A stretch of 64,000 nucleotides of DNA from Lithobates sylvaticus (lineage: Eukaryota; Chordata; Amphibia; Anura; Ranidae): assembly GCA_028564925.1 (NCBI GenBank), contig CM053026.1, forward strand, positions 603,746,616-603,810,615, in the 5' to 3' direction. The notes beneath the pieces were generated by a model that saw only the letters and a program-made list of their open reading frames with translations, did not search any database and had not been told where the DNA came from. Below are positions 1 through 12,506 of this stretch, one piece after another; position 1 is the first letter of the stretch; each line of letters starts with the position of its first letter. The translations under genes were made by a program, and so were the position numbers.

Positions 1-1207
1 ACACCAAGTTCCACACTATCTTGCCAGCGCTCCCTATGTAATCTGGACAGTTCTCCGGCTCTACGTAACTATCTTTTCCCTCATAAACCGAAAAGCTCCA
101 CGTATAGCCTGTTGCCCTGTCACAGAGCTTGTAGAGCTTGACCCCGTATCTGGCACGCTTGCTGGAAAGGTACTGTTTGAAAGGCAAGCGGCCAGAAAAC
201 TTAATCAGGGACTCGTCAATGCAGACAACTTGATTGGGCGTAAACAAGGCTGCAAAACATTGGTTGAAGTGGTTTATGAGGGGCCGAATTTTGTAGAGCC
301 GATCAAATTCAGGGTCTCCACGAGGACGACAAAGTTCATTGTCACTGAAGTGCATGAACCGCAAGATCTGTTCGTATCGTGCCCTGGACATGGAGGCAGA
401 GAACACGGGCATTTGGTGGACTGGTGAGGTGGACCAATAAGTCCTCAGAGTCGGGAATTTATGTATGCCCATGTTGAGGGAAAGGCCCAGAAAGGACTTA
501 AATTCGGAAACCGTAATTGGTTTCCAATCTCTGGCAAGGGAAGGCAACTGGGGATTAGCAGCGATGTATTGACCAGCGTATATATTACTTTGGTCCACAA
601 TAGATCTATAGAGATCTTCCGTGAAAAACAGCGAATAAAAATCGGATGGCTTAAAATCAGCTGTTTCCACCTGAATACCGGGTTGGCCAGTGAATGGGGG
701 AAGTACGGGTTCTGCAGAAGTGGTGGGCACCCAATCAGGATTGGCGAATTCTGCAGGAAGGGCACTATGTGATCGACGGGCCTGCCTTTGTCTTCTTCTT
801 GGTGGCAGCGGGACACTACTTGTGCTTGCCACCTCGCCAGCTTGAACTGCACTTATGGGACTCGCCACGTCACCACGTGTTACTGCAGTGCTGGATGTAC
901 GTCCAGGGTGTACTAGGCCGCTGGTGCTTGCCAGTTCACCAGAAGGAATAGCGGCGCTAGTACTTCTCTGCTCCATACGAGAGACCTGCGGTTCCTGCAC
1001 CTCAACAACAGCAGAAGATCGGGATCGGGTACGCCTGACCTTAGCAGGGACCACACCTCTGTCGCCAGAGCTATCTGTCATGGAGCCGCTGTCGTCTACT
1101 GGATCGTATTCTGAGCCTGATTCTGACAGATGAGTGACCTCCTCTTCACTATCTGACATACTCAGAGACAAGTAGGCATGTTCACTAGTGTACTTGCGAT
1201 TTGCCAT
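1..1207 (-). CDS. piggyBac transposase, N-terminal 402 residues, runs off left edge
   Basis: Reading leftwards from an ATG at 1207-1205 I get an uninterrupted frame to base 1. The first ~135 residues are Ser/Asp/Glu-rich and then basic, with an RRRQRQARR-type stretch, as in the variable N-terminus of piggyBac transposases. The DDE_Tnp_1_7 part follows, with recognisable blocks such as FSASMSRARYEQILRFMHFS, VCIDESLIKFSGRLPFKQY, SSKRARYGVKLYKLC and YEGKDS. The Asp of CIDES (residue 331, bases 217-215) sits where the first catalytic Asp of the DDD triad is expected. The other catalytic residues and the C-terminal cysteine-rich domain lie outside the window. The enzyme would cut at TTAA and move the element without footprint. 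From memory it is close to the Xenopus Uribo/PGBD type. The ATG is chosen because the frame upstream of it is short and the N-terminus fits family length. Confidence 0.93.
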   Translation of the reverse strand, partial: MANRKYTSEHAYLSLSMSDSEEEVTHLSESGSEYDPVDDSGSMTDSSGDRGVVPAKVRRTRSRSSAVVEVQEPQVSRMEQRSTSAAIPSGELASTSGLVHPGRTSSTAVTRGDVASPISAVQAGEVASTSSVPLPPRRRQRQARRSHSALPAEFANPDWVPTTSAEPVLPPFTGQPGIQVETADFKPSDFYSLFFTEDLYRSIVDQSNIYAGQYIAANPQLPSLARDWKPITVSEFKSFLGLSLNMGIHKFPTLRTYWSTSPVHQMPVFSASMSRARYEQILRFMHFSDNELCRPRGDPEFDRLYKIRPLINHFNQCFAALFTPNQVVCIDESLIKFSGRLPFKQYLSSKRARYGVKLYKLCDRATGYTWSFSVYEGKDSYVEPENCPDYIGSAGKIVWNLV

Positions 1208-1639
1208 TTTGGGCTCTAAATTTAGTAGTACACTAGTGAGATTCACAGGTAAAAAAGCTCCTAGGCTGCTGGCGACTGAATCAAAACGCTACCAAAAAAA
1301 CTTTTAGCGATCGCAGGGATCAGGCCTGACTCTGCGAACGCTGCAGTTGTGCTTAGTGTTTTGTAAGTGACAGTGATCGATCGATACTGCACTTGGGTGG
1401 GCTGGGCTGGGCGGAGGGGGAAAACGCAGGTGCTAGCAGGTATCTGGGCTGATCCCGCTAACAATGCGTTTTTTGGAACCCTAAACTGCTGGGACGCTAG
1501 TATAGATCTGATCAGATCAGATATTGATCTGTTCAGATACTGTACCACTAAGGGAGGTGTATGCTTTGCGCGTGGGTGTTTGCGGTACTGGCACTAACCT
1601 GGGGCGACGCAGACCTTATTTGACCCTAAAACCTAATTG

Positions 1640-2180
1640 ATATCACCCGCCGGGCGATCAGGGGGTTAAACCGTTATTGGGTAATAAATGGCGGGTGCCC
1701 TGACACTATAAAAAACAAACTAACTAACCAGCATCACCCGTAACAGTTATACGGTGATCACTGGTGAAAGGGTTAACTAGGGGCAATCAGGGGGTTAAAA
1801 CCTTTATTAGGTAATATATGGGGGTACCTGACGCTATATAAAAACCTGACGGGGAACCTAAATAACTAACTGGCTAACCAGCGTCACCAGTGACACTTAT
1901 ACAGTGATCACTGGTGAAAGGGTTAACTCTAGGGGCAATCAAGGGGTTAAAACCTTTATTTAGGTTGTAATATGGGGGTACCTAACCTATAAACCTATTT
2001 ATGAACCTATATAAACCTGGCGGTTAACCTAAAAAAAAACTGGCTACCTAGCGGCACCAGTGACACTAATGCAGCGATCAGAAAAACGATCGCTTAGTGA
2101 CACTGGCAAAAGGGGGAAAGGGTTACCTAGGGGGCAATCAAGGGGTTAAACCTTTATTAGGGGGGGGGGGGTAGGGGGCT
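1640..2180. repeat. Diverged tandem array in piggyBac 5' region
   Basis: About three and a half copies of a roughly 130-200-bp unit. Each copy carries GGGGTTAAAACCTTTATTAG-like, GGGGGTACCTGAC-like and CAGTGATCACTGGTGAAAG-like blocks, starting near 1652, 1782, 1934 and 2132. The palindromic AGTGATCACT core recurs and might be a binding site; that is inference only. Confidence 0.75.
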
Positions 2181-2699
2181 ACCTTAGACCTAAAGGGGCC
2201 TAAAACTAACTGCCCTGACAGTTATTGCAGTCACAACTGACACTAAATGCAATGATCAGTAAATAAATGATCACTGCAATCAGTGACACTGTGACTGGGG
2301 GGTGACATCACTTCCTCTGGCCTGTGTTTACAATACGCAGGCAAGGGAAGATCTGGGGGGTGGAGGGTGGTGCCAGAAACCACTGGCCGTCCCCTCGTCT
2401 CTGATCGCTCCTGAAGCGATGCCGACCGTCCCCGCCGGCAGGGGGGTTCCGATCGGACACCCCACCCGCCGGAAGAATGGCACGTACAGGTACGTGGTTT
2501 TGCCTGTACGTGCCATTCTGCCGACGTATATGTACATGCGGTCGGCAAGTGGTTAAATTGACAAAAATAAGATAGATCGATTAACTAGGAAAGCTACAAT
2601 TTCTGGGGGTTTTTTTTTTTCATGAAACCACTGGCCGGCCCCTCGTCTCTGATCGCTTTTTTTTTTTTCAAAAATAATTTTTTTTTTATTATTTTTTTT

Positions 2700-3085
2700 T
2701 TCATGGGGTGGTCATAATGTTTTGGCTGATCGTGGGTTGGTCAAAATGTTTTTGCACATTTTTTTCAAAAATTTTTTTTTTTTTTTTTAATGGGGGTGGT
2801 CATAATGTTTTGCCTGATCATGGGGTGGTCATAATCTTTTGTCTGATCATGAGGTGGTGTACATGATTTTTTTTTTCATTATTTGGTTTTTATGTTTTGG
2901 CTGATCATGGGTGGTGATAATGTTTTGGCTGAACATTTTTTTTCAAAAATAATTTTTTTTTTATTTATTTTTTTTCATGGGGTGGTCATAATATTTTGGC
3001 TGATTTTTCTTTTTCAAAGTTGTTTTTATTATTATTTTTTTTTTCATGAGGTGGTCATAATGTTTTGGCTGATCATCGGCTACAG
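2700..3085. repeat. T-rich minisatellite with GGGTGGTCATAATGTTTTGG core
   Basis: A core close to GGTGGTCATAATGTTTTGG followed by CTGATCATG recurs at irregular 40-90-bp spacing (about 2705, 2797, 2825, 2912, 2980, 3050), separated by long T runs. No coding potential. Confidence 0.8.
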
Positions 3086-3186
3086 GAAATAGGTATATTT
3101 TTAAAGACATGTTGTATATTGCTAAATCATTTTAATAATCTATTGTCATAGGGGTATTTACATTTTTATATGTTTTTCTATTTGGC

Positions 3187-6100
3187 TTTTGTCTTCTGTC
3201 CTCTTCTGTCCTCTTCTTCTGTCCTCTTCTGTCCTCTTCGGTCCTCTTCGGTCCTCTTCGGTCCTCTTCTGTCCTCTTCTGTCCTCGGTCCTCTTCTGTC
3301 CTCTTCTGTCTTCTGTCCTCTTCTGTCTTCGGTCCTCTTCTGTCCTCTTCTGTCCTCTTCTGTCCTCTTCGGTCCTCTTCTGTCCTCTTCGGTCCTCTTC
3401 TGTCTTCTGTCCTCTTCTGTCCTTCTGTCCTCTTCTGTCTTCTGTCCTCTGTCCTCTTCTGTCCTCTTCTGTCCTCTTCGGTTCCTCTTCTGTCCTCTTC
3501 GGTCCTCTTCTGTCCTCTTCTGTCCTCTTCTGGTCCTCTTCTGTCCTCTTCTTCTGGTCCTCTTCGGTCCCTCTTCTGTCCTCTTCGGTTCCTCTTCTGT
3601 CCTCTTCGGTTCCTCTTCTGTCCTCTTCGGTTCCTCTTCTGTCCTCTTCGGTCCTCTTCTGTCCTCTTCTGTCCTCTTCGGTCCTCTTCTGTCCTCTTCG
3701 GTCCTCTTCTGTCCTCTTCGGTTCCTCTTCGGTCCTCTTCTGTCCTCTTCGGTCCTCTTCTGTCCTCTTCGGTCCTCTTCGGTCCTCTTCGGTCCTCTTC
3801 TGTCCTCTTCGGTTCCTCTTCTGTCCTCTTCGGTTCCTCTTCTGTCCTCTTCTGTCCTCTTCGGTCCTCTTCGGTTCCTCTTCTGTCCTCTTCTGTCCTC
3901 TTCGGTTCCTCTTCTGTCCTCTTCTGTCCTCTTCGGTCCCTCTTCTGTCCTCTTCGGTCCTCTTCTGTCCTCTTCTGTCCTCTTCGTCCTCTTCTGTCCT
4001 CTTCTGTCTTCTTCGGTCCTCTTCTCCTCTTCTGTCTTCTTCGGTCCTCTTCTGTCCTCTCTGTCCTCTTCTGTCCTCTCTGTCCTCTTCTGTCCTCTTC
4101 TGTCCTCTTGTCCTCTTCTCGTCCTCTTCTGTCCTCTTCTGTCCTCTTCTGGTCCTGTCTTCTGTCCTCGGTCCTCTTCTGTCCTCGTCCTCTTCTGTCT
4201 CTTCTGTCCTCTTCTGTCTTCGGTCCTCTTCTGTCCTCTTCTGTCCTCTCGGTCCTCTTCTGTCCTCTTCTGTCCTCTTCGGTCCTCTTCTGTCCTCTTC
4301 TGTCCTCTCTTCTGTCCTCTTCTGTCCTCTTCTGTCTTCTGTCCTCTTCTGTCCTCTGTCCTCTTCTGTCCTCTTCTGTCCTCTTCTTCTGTCTTCTGTC
4401 CTCTTCTGTCCTCTTCTGTCCTCTTCTGTCCTTCGGTCCTCTTCTGGTCCTCTCTTCTCTTCTGTCTTCTTCTCTTCGGTCCTCTTCTGTCTCTTCTGTC
4501 TTCGGTCCTCTTCTGTCCTCTTCTGTCCGCTCTGTCTCTCTTCGTCCTCTTCTGTCCTCTTCGGTCCTCTTCTGTCCTCTTCTGCTCTTCTGTCTTCTTT
4601 CGGTCCTCTTCTGTCTTCGGTCCTCTTCTGTCCTCTTCTGTCTTCTGTCCTCTTCTGTCTTCTTCGTCTTCTTCTGTCCTTCGGTCCTCTTCGGTCCTCT
4701 TCTGTCCTCTTCCTCGTCTTCTCTTCTGTCCTCTTCTGTCCTCTTCTGTCCTCTTCTGTCCTCTCTGTCCTCTTCTGTCCTCTTCGGTCCTCTTCTGTCT
4801 TCTGTCTCTTCGGTCCTCTCGGTCTCTTCTGTCCTCTTCTGTCTGTCTGTCTTCTGTCTCTTCTGTCCTCTTCGGTCCTCTTCTGTCCTCTCTGTCCTCT
4901 TCTGTCCTCTTCGTCCTCTTCGTCCTCTTCGGTCCTCTTCGGTCCTCTTCGGTCCTCTTCGGTCCTCTTCTGTCTTCTGTCCTCTTCTGTCCTCTTCGGT
5001 CCTCTTCTTCGGTCCTCTTCTGTCTTCTTCTGTCTTCTGTCCTCTTCTGTCCTCTTCGGTCCTCTTCGGTCCTCTTCGGTCCTCTTCTGTCTTCGGTCCT
5101 CTTCGGTCCTCTTCGGTCCTCTTCTCTTCTGTCCTCTTCGGTCCTCTTCTGTCCTCTTCGGTCCTCTTCGGTCCTCTTCGGTCCTCTTCGGTCCTCTTCT
5201 GGTCCTCTTCTGGTCCTCTTCTGTCTTCGGTCCTCTTCTGTCTTCGGTCCTCTTCTGTCTTCTGTCCTCTTCTGTCTTCTGTCCTTCTTCTTCGGTCCTC
5301 TTCTGTCCTCTTCGGTCCTCTTCTGTCTCTCTCCTGGTCTTTCTTCTTCTGTCTTTCTTCTTCGCTTCTTCTGTCTTCTTCTGCCTTCTGTCTTCTTCTG
5401 CCTTCTGTCTTCTTCGGTCCTCTTCTGTCTTCGGTCCTGTCTTCGGTCCTCTTCGGTCCTCTTCTGTCTTCGGTCCTCTTCTGTCTTCTGTCCTCTTCTG
5501 TCTTCTGTCCTCTTCTGTCCTCTCTTCTGTCCTCTTCGGTCCTCTTCGGTCCTCTTCTGTCCTCTTCGGTCCTCTTCTGTCCTCGGTCCTCTTCTGTCCT
5601 CTTCTGTCCTCTTCTGTCCTCTTCGGTCCTCTTCTGTCCTCTTCTGTCCTCTGCGGTCCTCTTCTGTCTTCTGTCCTCTTCTGTCTTTCGGTCCTCTTCT
5701 GTCTTCGGTCCTCTTCTGTCTTCGGTCCTCTTCGGTCCTCTTCTGTCCTCTTCTGTCCTCTTCTCCTCTTCTGTCCTCTTCTGTCCTGTCTTCTGTCCTC
5801 TTCTGTCTCTTCTGTCCTCTTCTGTCCTCTTCTGGTCTGTCCTCTTCTGTCCTCTTCGGTCCTCTTCTGTCCTCTTCTGTCCTCTTCTTCGGTCCTCTTC
5901 TGTCCTCTTCTTCGGTCCTCTTCTGTCCTCTTCGTCCTTCGGTCTTCTGTCCTCTTCTGTCCTCTTCTCTTCTGTCTTCTGTCCTCTTCGGTCCTCTTCG
6001 TCCTCTTCTGTCCTCTTCTCCTCTTCTGTCCTCTCTTCGGTCCTCTTCTGTCCTCTTCTGTCTTCGGTCCTCTTCGGTCCTCTTCTGGTCCTCTTCTGTC

Positions 6101-9100
6101 TTCGGTCTTCTGTCCTCTTCTGTCTTCTGGTCCTCTTCTGTCTTCTCTCTCTGTCTTCTGTCTTCTCTTCTGTCTTCTCTGTCTCTTCTGTCCTCTTCTG
6201 TCTTCTGTCCTCTTCTGTCTTCGGTCCTCTTCTGTCTCCTCTTCGGTCCTCTTCGGTCCTCTTCTGTCCTCTTCGGTCCTCTTCTCTTCTGTCCTCTTCT
6301 GTCCTTCTTCTGTCCTCTTCGGTCCTCTTCTTCTCCTCTTCTCCTCTTCTGTCCTCTTCTGTCCTCGGTCCTCTTCGGTCCTCTCGGTCCTCTTCTGTCC
6401 TCTTCGGTCCTCTTCTGTCCTCTTCTGTCCTCTTCTGTCCTCTTCGGTCCTCTTCTGTCCTCTTCGGTCCTCTTCTGTCCTCTTCGGTCCTCTTCTGTCC
6501 TCTTCGGTCCTCTTCGGTTCCTCTTCTGTCCTCTTCGGTCCTCTTCTGTCCTCTTCTGTCCTCTTCGGTCCTCTTCGGTCCTCTTCGGTCCTCTTCGGTC
6601 CTCTTCGGTCCTCTTCGGTCCTCTTCGGTCCTCTTCGGTCCTCTTCTGTCCTCTTCGGTTCCTCTTCGTTCCTCTTCTGTCCTCTTCGGTCCTCTTCTGT
6701 CCTCTTCGGTCCCTCTTCGGTCCCTCTTCGGTCCTCTTCTGTCCTCTTCTGTCCTCTTCGGTCCTCTTCTGTCCTCTTCTGTCCTCTTCGGTCCCTCTTC
6801 GGTCCTCTTCGGTCCTCTTCGGTCCTCTTCTGTCCTCTTCGGTCCCTCTTCTGTCCTCTTCGGTCCTCTTCTGTCCTCTTCTGTCCTCTTCGGTCCTCTC
6901 TGTCCTCTTCGGTCCTCTTCGGTCCTCTTCGGTCCTCTTCGGTCCTCTTCGGTCCTCTTCTGTCCTCTTCGGTCCTCTTCTGTCCTCTTCGGTCCTCCTC
7001 TGTCCTCTTCGGTCCTCTTCTGTCCTCTTCTGTCCTCTTCGGTCCTCTTCTGTCCTCTTCGGTCCTCCTCTGTCCTCTTCTGTCCTCTTCGGTCCTCTTC
7101 GGTCCTCTTCTGTCCTCTTCCTCTTCGGTCCTCTTCGGTCCTCTTCTGTCGGTCCTCTTCCTCGGTCCTCTTCGGTCCTCGGTCTCTGTCCTCTTCTGTC
7201 CTCTTCGGTCCTCTTCTGTCCTCTTCTGTCCTCTTCTGTCCTCTTCTGTCGTCTCTTCTGTCCTCTTCTGTCCTCTTCTGTCCTCTTCGGTCCTCTTCTG
7301 TCCTCTTCTGTCTTCGGTCCTCTTCTGTCTTCTGTCCTCTTCTGTCCTCTTCTGTCCTGTTTGGTCCTCTTCTGTCCTGTTTGGTCCTCTTCTGTCCTCT
7401 TTGGTCCTCTTCGGTCCTCTTTGGTCCTCGGTCCTCTTCGGTCCTCTTCGGTCCTCTTCGGTCCTCTTCTGTCCTCTTCGGTCCTCTTCTGTCCTCTTCG
7501 GTCCTCTTCTGTCCTCTCGGTTCCTCTTCTGTCCTCTTCGGTCCCTCTTCTGTCCTCTTCGGTCCTCTTCTGTCCTCTTCTGTCCTCTTCGGTTCCTCTT
7601 CGGTCCCTCTTCGGTCCCTCTTCGGTCCTCTTCGGTCCTCTTCTGTCCTCTTCTGTCTTCGGTCCTCTTCTGTCCTCTTCTGTCCTCTTCTGTCCTCTTC
7701 GGTCCTCTTCGGTTCCTCTTCGGTCCTCTTCGGTCCTCTTCTGTCCTCTTCGGTCCTCTTCTGTCCTCTTCGGTCCTCTTCGGTCCTCTTCGGTTCCTCT
7801 TCTGTCCTCTTCGGTCCTCTTCGGTCCTCTTCGGTTCCTCTTCGGTCCTCTTCTGTCCTCTTCTGTCCTCTTCTTCGGTTCCTCTTCTGTCCTCTTCGGT
7901 CCCTCTTCTGTCCTCTTCTGTCCTCTTCGGTCCCTTTTCGGTTCCTCTTCGGTCCTCTTCTGTTCCTCTTCGGTCCTCTTCGGTCCCTCTTCGGTTCCTC
8001 TTCGGTCCCTCTTCGGTCCTCTTCGGTCCTCTTCTGTCCTCTTCGGTCCTCTTCTGTCCTCTTCGGTCCCTCTTCTGTCCTCTTCGGTCCCTCTTCTGTC
8101 CTCTTCGGTTCCCTCTTCGGTCCTCTTCGGTTCCTCTTCTGTCCTCTTCGGTTCCTCTTTGGTCCTCTTCGGTCCCTCTTCTGTCCTCTTCGGTCTTCGG
8201 TCTTCTGTCCTCTTCTGTCCTCTTCTGTCCTCTTCTGTCTCTTCTGTCCTCTTCGGTTCCTCTTCTGTCCTCTTCTGTCCTCTTCTGTCCTCTTCGGTTC
8301 CTCTTCGGTCCTCTTCGGTCCCTCTTCGGTCCCTCTTCTGTCCCTCTTCGGTCCCTCTTCGGTCCTCTTCTGTCCTCTTCGGTTCCTCTTCTGTCCTCTT
8401 CAGTTCCTCTTCTGTCCTCTTTGGTCCTCTTCGGTCCCTCTTCGGTCCCTCTTCGGTCCTCTTCGGTCCTCTTCTGTCTTCGGTCCTCTTCGGTCCTCTT
8501 CTGTCCTCTTCTGTCCTCTTCGGTCCTCTTCTGTCCTCTTCTGTCCTCTTCTGTCCTCTTCGGTCCTCTTCTGTCCTCTTCTGTCTTCGGTCCTCTTCGG
8601 TCCTCTTCTGTCCTCTTCTGTCCTCTTCTGTCCTCTTCTGTCCTCTTCTGTCCTCTTCTGTCTTCGGTCCTCTGTCCTCTTCTGTCCTCTTCTGTCCTCT
8701 TCTGTCCTCTTTGGTCCTCTTCTGTCCTCTTCGGTCCTCTTCTGTCCTCTTCTGTCCTCTTCTGTCCTCTTCGGTCCTCTTCTGTCCTCATCGGTCCTCT
8801 TCGGTCCTCTTCGGTCCTCTTCTGTCTTCGGTCCTCTTCGGTCCTCTTCGGTCCTCTTCGGTCCTCTTCGGTCCTCTTCTGTCCTCTTCTGTCCTCTTCG
8901 GTCCTCTTCTGTCCTCTTCTGTCCTCTTCTGTCCTCTTCTGTCCTCTTCGGTCCTCTTCTGTCCTCTTCTGTCCTCTTCGGTCCTCTTCGGTCCTCTTCT
9001 GTCCTCTTCTGTCCTCTTCTGTCCTCTTCTGTCCTCTTCGGTCCTCTTCGGTCCTCTTCGGTCCTCTTCTGTCTTCGGTCCTCTTCTGTCCTCTTCGTTC

Positions 9101-9852
9101 CTCTTCTGTCTTCGGTCCTCTTCTGTCCTCTTCTGTCCTCTTCTGTCCTCTTCGGTCCTCTTCGGTCCTCTTCGGTCCTCTTCGGTCCTCTTCTGTCCTC
9201 TTCGGTCCTCTTCTGTCCTCTTCTGTCCTCTTCTGTCCTCTTCTGTCCTCTTCGGTCCTCTTTGGTCCTCTTCTGTCCTCTTCTGTCCTCTTCTGTCCTC
9301 TTCTGTCCTCTTCGGTCCTCTTCGGTCCTCTTTGGTCCTCTTCTGTCTTCGGTCCTCTTCGGTCCTCTTCTGTCCTCTTCGGTCCTCTTCTGTCCTCTTC
9401 TGTCCTCTTCGGTCCTCTTCTGTCCTCTTCTGTCCTCTTCGGTCCTCTTTGGTCCTCTTCTGTCTTTGGTCCTCTTCTGTCTTCGGTCCTCTTCTGTCTT
9501 CGGTCCTCTTCGGTCCTCTTCGGTCCTCTTCTGTCCTCTTCTGTCCTCTTCTGTCCTCTTCGGTCCTCTTTGGTCCTCTTCTGTCCTCTTCTGTCCTCTT
9601 CTGTCCTCTTCTGTCCTCTTCGGTCCTCTTCTGTCCTCTTCTGTCCTCTTCGGTCCTCTTCTGTCCTCTTCTGTCCTCTTCTGTCCTCTTCTGTCCTCTT
9701 CTGTCCTCTTCTGTCCTCTTTGGTCCTCTTCGGTCCTCTTTGGTCCTCTTCTGTCTTCGGTCCTCTTTGGTCCTCTTCTGTCTTCGGTCCTCTTTGGTCC
9801 TCTTTGGTCCTCTTCGGTCCTCTTCTGTCCTCTTCTGTTGTCGTCTTCTGAC
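3187..9852. repeat. 6.7-kb 10-bp minisatellite, unit GTCCTCTTCT / GTCCTCTTCG
   Basis: The array is built from two 10-bp variants, GTCCTCTTCT and GTCCTCTTCG, plus shortened or lengthened units (GTCTTCG, GGTTCCTCTT, GGTCCCTCTT). It is regular from about 6370 to 9850 and much more broken between about 3990 and 6370. Base A is almost absent from the + strand: I found only two, near 8401 and 8789. Because the unit holds no stop codon in any frame and 10 is not a multiple of 3, every frame reads as one 10-residue repeat (type CPLLSSSVLF on +, RRGQKRTEED on -). The very long open frames here are therefore a by-product of the repeat and not genes. Confidence 0.97.
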
Positions 9853-11009
9853 GGTCATCAGGACTGTGATAGCTGCTCACCTCTATTTCCTAAACAAAAT
9901 AAAAAAAGACATTTAGGTGTCCATTTATCAAGCAGTGAAATCTATTCACTGCTTCATTCTCCGGCATTCACAGAGGAGATTTTTCTCTTCTGTGTGCCAG
10001 TTTATGAAGCGGAGTAGATCTTGGAGGAGTGAAGAGATCTACAAACGCTTCTAACACTGGAGAACGGCCCCTGATACTGGAATCTCGTGAGACTTTACGA
10101 GATTACAGCACCAGAAATTCACAGAAACACAGAGATGTCAGTTTATTAACCACTTGCCTACCAGGCACCAACACCCCCCTCCCATCCAGACCAATTTTCA
10201 GCTTTCGGTGCTCTCACGCTTTGACTGACAATTACTCAGTCATGCAAACACTGTACCCAAATGAATTTTTTGTCCTTTTTTTCCCACAAATAGAGCTTTC
10301 TTTTGGTGGTATTTGATCACCTCCTGGGTTTTTTATTTTTTGCGCTATAATTGAAAAAAGACCGAAAATTTTGAAAAAAAACGCATTTTTCTTTGTTTCT
10401 GTGATACAATTTAGGAAATTATTAATTTTTCTTCATAAATTTTGGCCACAATTTATACTGCCACATATCTTTGGTAAAAATAACCCAAATTAGTGGAAAT
10501 TATTTGGTCTTTGTGAAAGTTACAGACTCTACAATCTGTGGTGCGAATTATACAAAATTGATCACATCTGATGTACTGGTGGCCGATCTCATTTCTTGTG
10601 ACCCGAACAAGCCAGGAAAGTGCAAATACCCCCCAAATGACCCCTTTTTTGAAAGTAGACATTCCAAGGTATTTAGTAAGAGGCATGGTGAGCTTTTTGA
10701 TGTTGTCATTTTTTCCCACAATTCTTTGCAAAATGAATTATTTTTTTATTTTCTATTTTTTTTCTACAAAATTGTCATTGTAATAGGTTATTTCTCTCAC
10801 ATGGCATGTGTTTACCACAAATGACACCCAAAAATAAATTCTGCTACTCCTCCTGAGTATTACAATACCACATATGTGGGACTTTTCCACAGCCTGGCCA
10901 CATAGAGAGGCCCAACATGCAGAGAGCGCCATCACGTGTTCTAGGAGCATAAATTACACATCTAAATTGTTGACTACCTATTACTTTTGAAGGCCCTGGA
11001 GCACCAGGA

Positions 11010-11330
11010 CAATGACACGTGACACTGACGTGGCACTGATGACACTGACGTGGCACTGATGACACGTGACACTGATGACAGATGGCACTGAGAGATGGCA
11101 CTCATACATGGCACTGATATCACATGGCACTAATATGTGGCACTGATGACAGACGGCACTAATACGTGGCACTGATGACAGACGGCACTAATACGTGGCA
11201 CTGATGACACATGACACTGATCACAGATGGCACTGATACGTGGCATTGATGACAGGCGACACTGATAACAGATGGCACGTGACACTGACAGGTGGCACTG
11301 ATGACAGATGGCACTGACTACAGATGGCAC
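11010..11330. repeat. Minisatellite with GGCACTGATGACA / GGCACTAATACGT half-units
   Basis: About 29-bp double units built on GGCACT. The same block, inverted, is found at 44285-44665 in the sister element, so it predates the spread of the two copies. Confidence 0.85.
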
Positions 11331-11334
11331 TGAC

Positions 11335-11615
11335 TACAGATGGCACTGGCGGATGGCACTGGGGATGGCACTGGGGATGGCACTAGGGATGGCACTGGCG
11401 ATGGCACTGGCGGATGGCACTGGCGATGGCACTGGCGGATGGCACTGGCGGATGGCACTGGGGATGGCACTGGGGATGGCACTGGGGATGGCACTGGGGA
11501 TGGCACTGGGGATGGCACTGGAGATGGCACTTGCGATGGCACTTGCGGATGGCACTGGCGGATGGCACTTGCGGATGGCACTGGCGGATGGCACTGGGGA
11601 TGTCATTGGGGACAG
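11335..11615. repeat. 12-13-bp minisatellite, unit ATGGCACTGGGG / ATGGCACTGGCGG
   Basis: About 22 units, mostly 12 bp. It has no counterpart in the sister element at 42771-45532, where a different 14-bp array occupies the same place. Confidence 0.9.
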
Positions 11616-12108
11616 ATGACATTAGGGACAGATGACATTGGTGGCAGTGGGCACAGATGGCATTTTTTTTTTTTTTTTGTAAAACACTTACGGCGCTGCA
11701 GCCGTTCATCTCCCCCTCCTCACACGCTGTCTCTGTGTGAGGAGGAGGAGCGGCGCTGAGAGATGATCTCATATGTTTACATATGAGATCATCTCTCATT
11801 GGCCAGGGCGATCGCGCTGTAAACGGCCGCTGTTATTGGCCGTTTACAGCGATCTGTGATTGGCCGTGTCCGAGGGACACGGCCAACACAGAATTTCCCT
11901 GCTGCGCGCTCGTGAGCGCGCACAGGGAACGAGGAAAGGGGAGGCCGTCATATGACGGCCTCCCGGGATTTGGCATCCGCGCTGTGGCCGTCATTCGGCT
12001 ACGGCCGGATGCGAAGTGGTTAAGCAGTGATAGATTATCACCGCTCAATACATGGACAGACGGTGTGATTTAATGTTAATAAAATAAAGAGTCCCCCTAC
12101 ATAATATA

Positions 12109-12506
<398 letters not shown>

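Larger units (their letters stand above)
1..2552 (-). mobile_element. piggyBac DNA transposon, transposase-start side
   Basis: The right border is the inverted end CCACTTGCCGACC (read on the - strand) ending at 2552, next to a TTAA target at 2553-2556. That is the piggyBac duplication. Between the transposase start (1207) and this end lie about 1.3 kb of non-coding sequence: a diverged tandem array (1640-2180) and a subterminal hairpin with 17-bp arms at 2474-2490 and 2503-2519. The 1245-1318 stretch just upstream of the transposase recurs in inverted orientation at 16570-16655 in a second element, so the two are relatives. The left end lies outside the window. Confidence 0.9.
10150..12019. 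mobile_element. piggyBac-type non-autonomous element (copy 1), TTAA duplication
   Basis: TTAA at 10146-10149 and 12020-12023 flank ends CCACTTGCC and GCGAAGTGG. The left half (10150-11000) is AT-rich and matches, in reverse, 44670-45532. The right half holds hairpins: 11757-11776 with 11779-11798 (TGAGAGATGATCTCATATGT) and GTAAACGGCC arms near 11818-11850. Between the halves lie two minisatellites. No transposase is present, so it would depend on an enzyme supplied elsewhere. Short frames in it are not genes. Confidence 0.88.

Noticed and set aside
1261-1597. Small frames on both strands upstream of the piggyBac transposase
   Set aside because: Overlapping antisense frames in transposon leader DNA with no recognisable protein.
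3158-9916. Open frames of about 2,000-2,250 codons on both strands
   Set aside because: They are the direct product of a stop-free 10-bp repeat: every frame gives the same 10-residue period, and the frames overlap on both strands.
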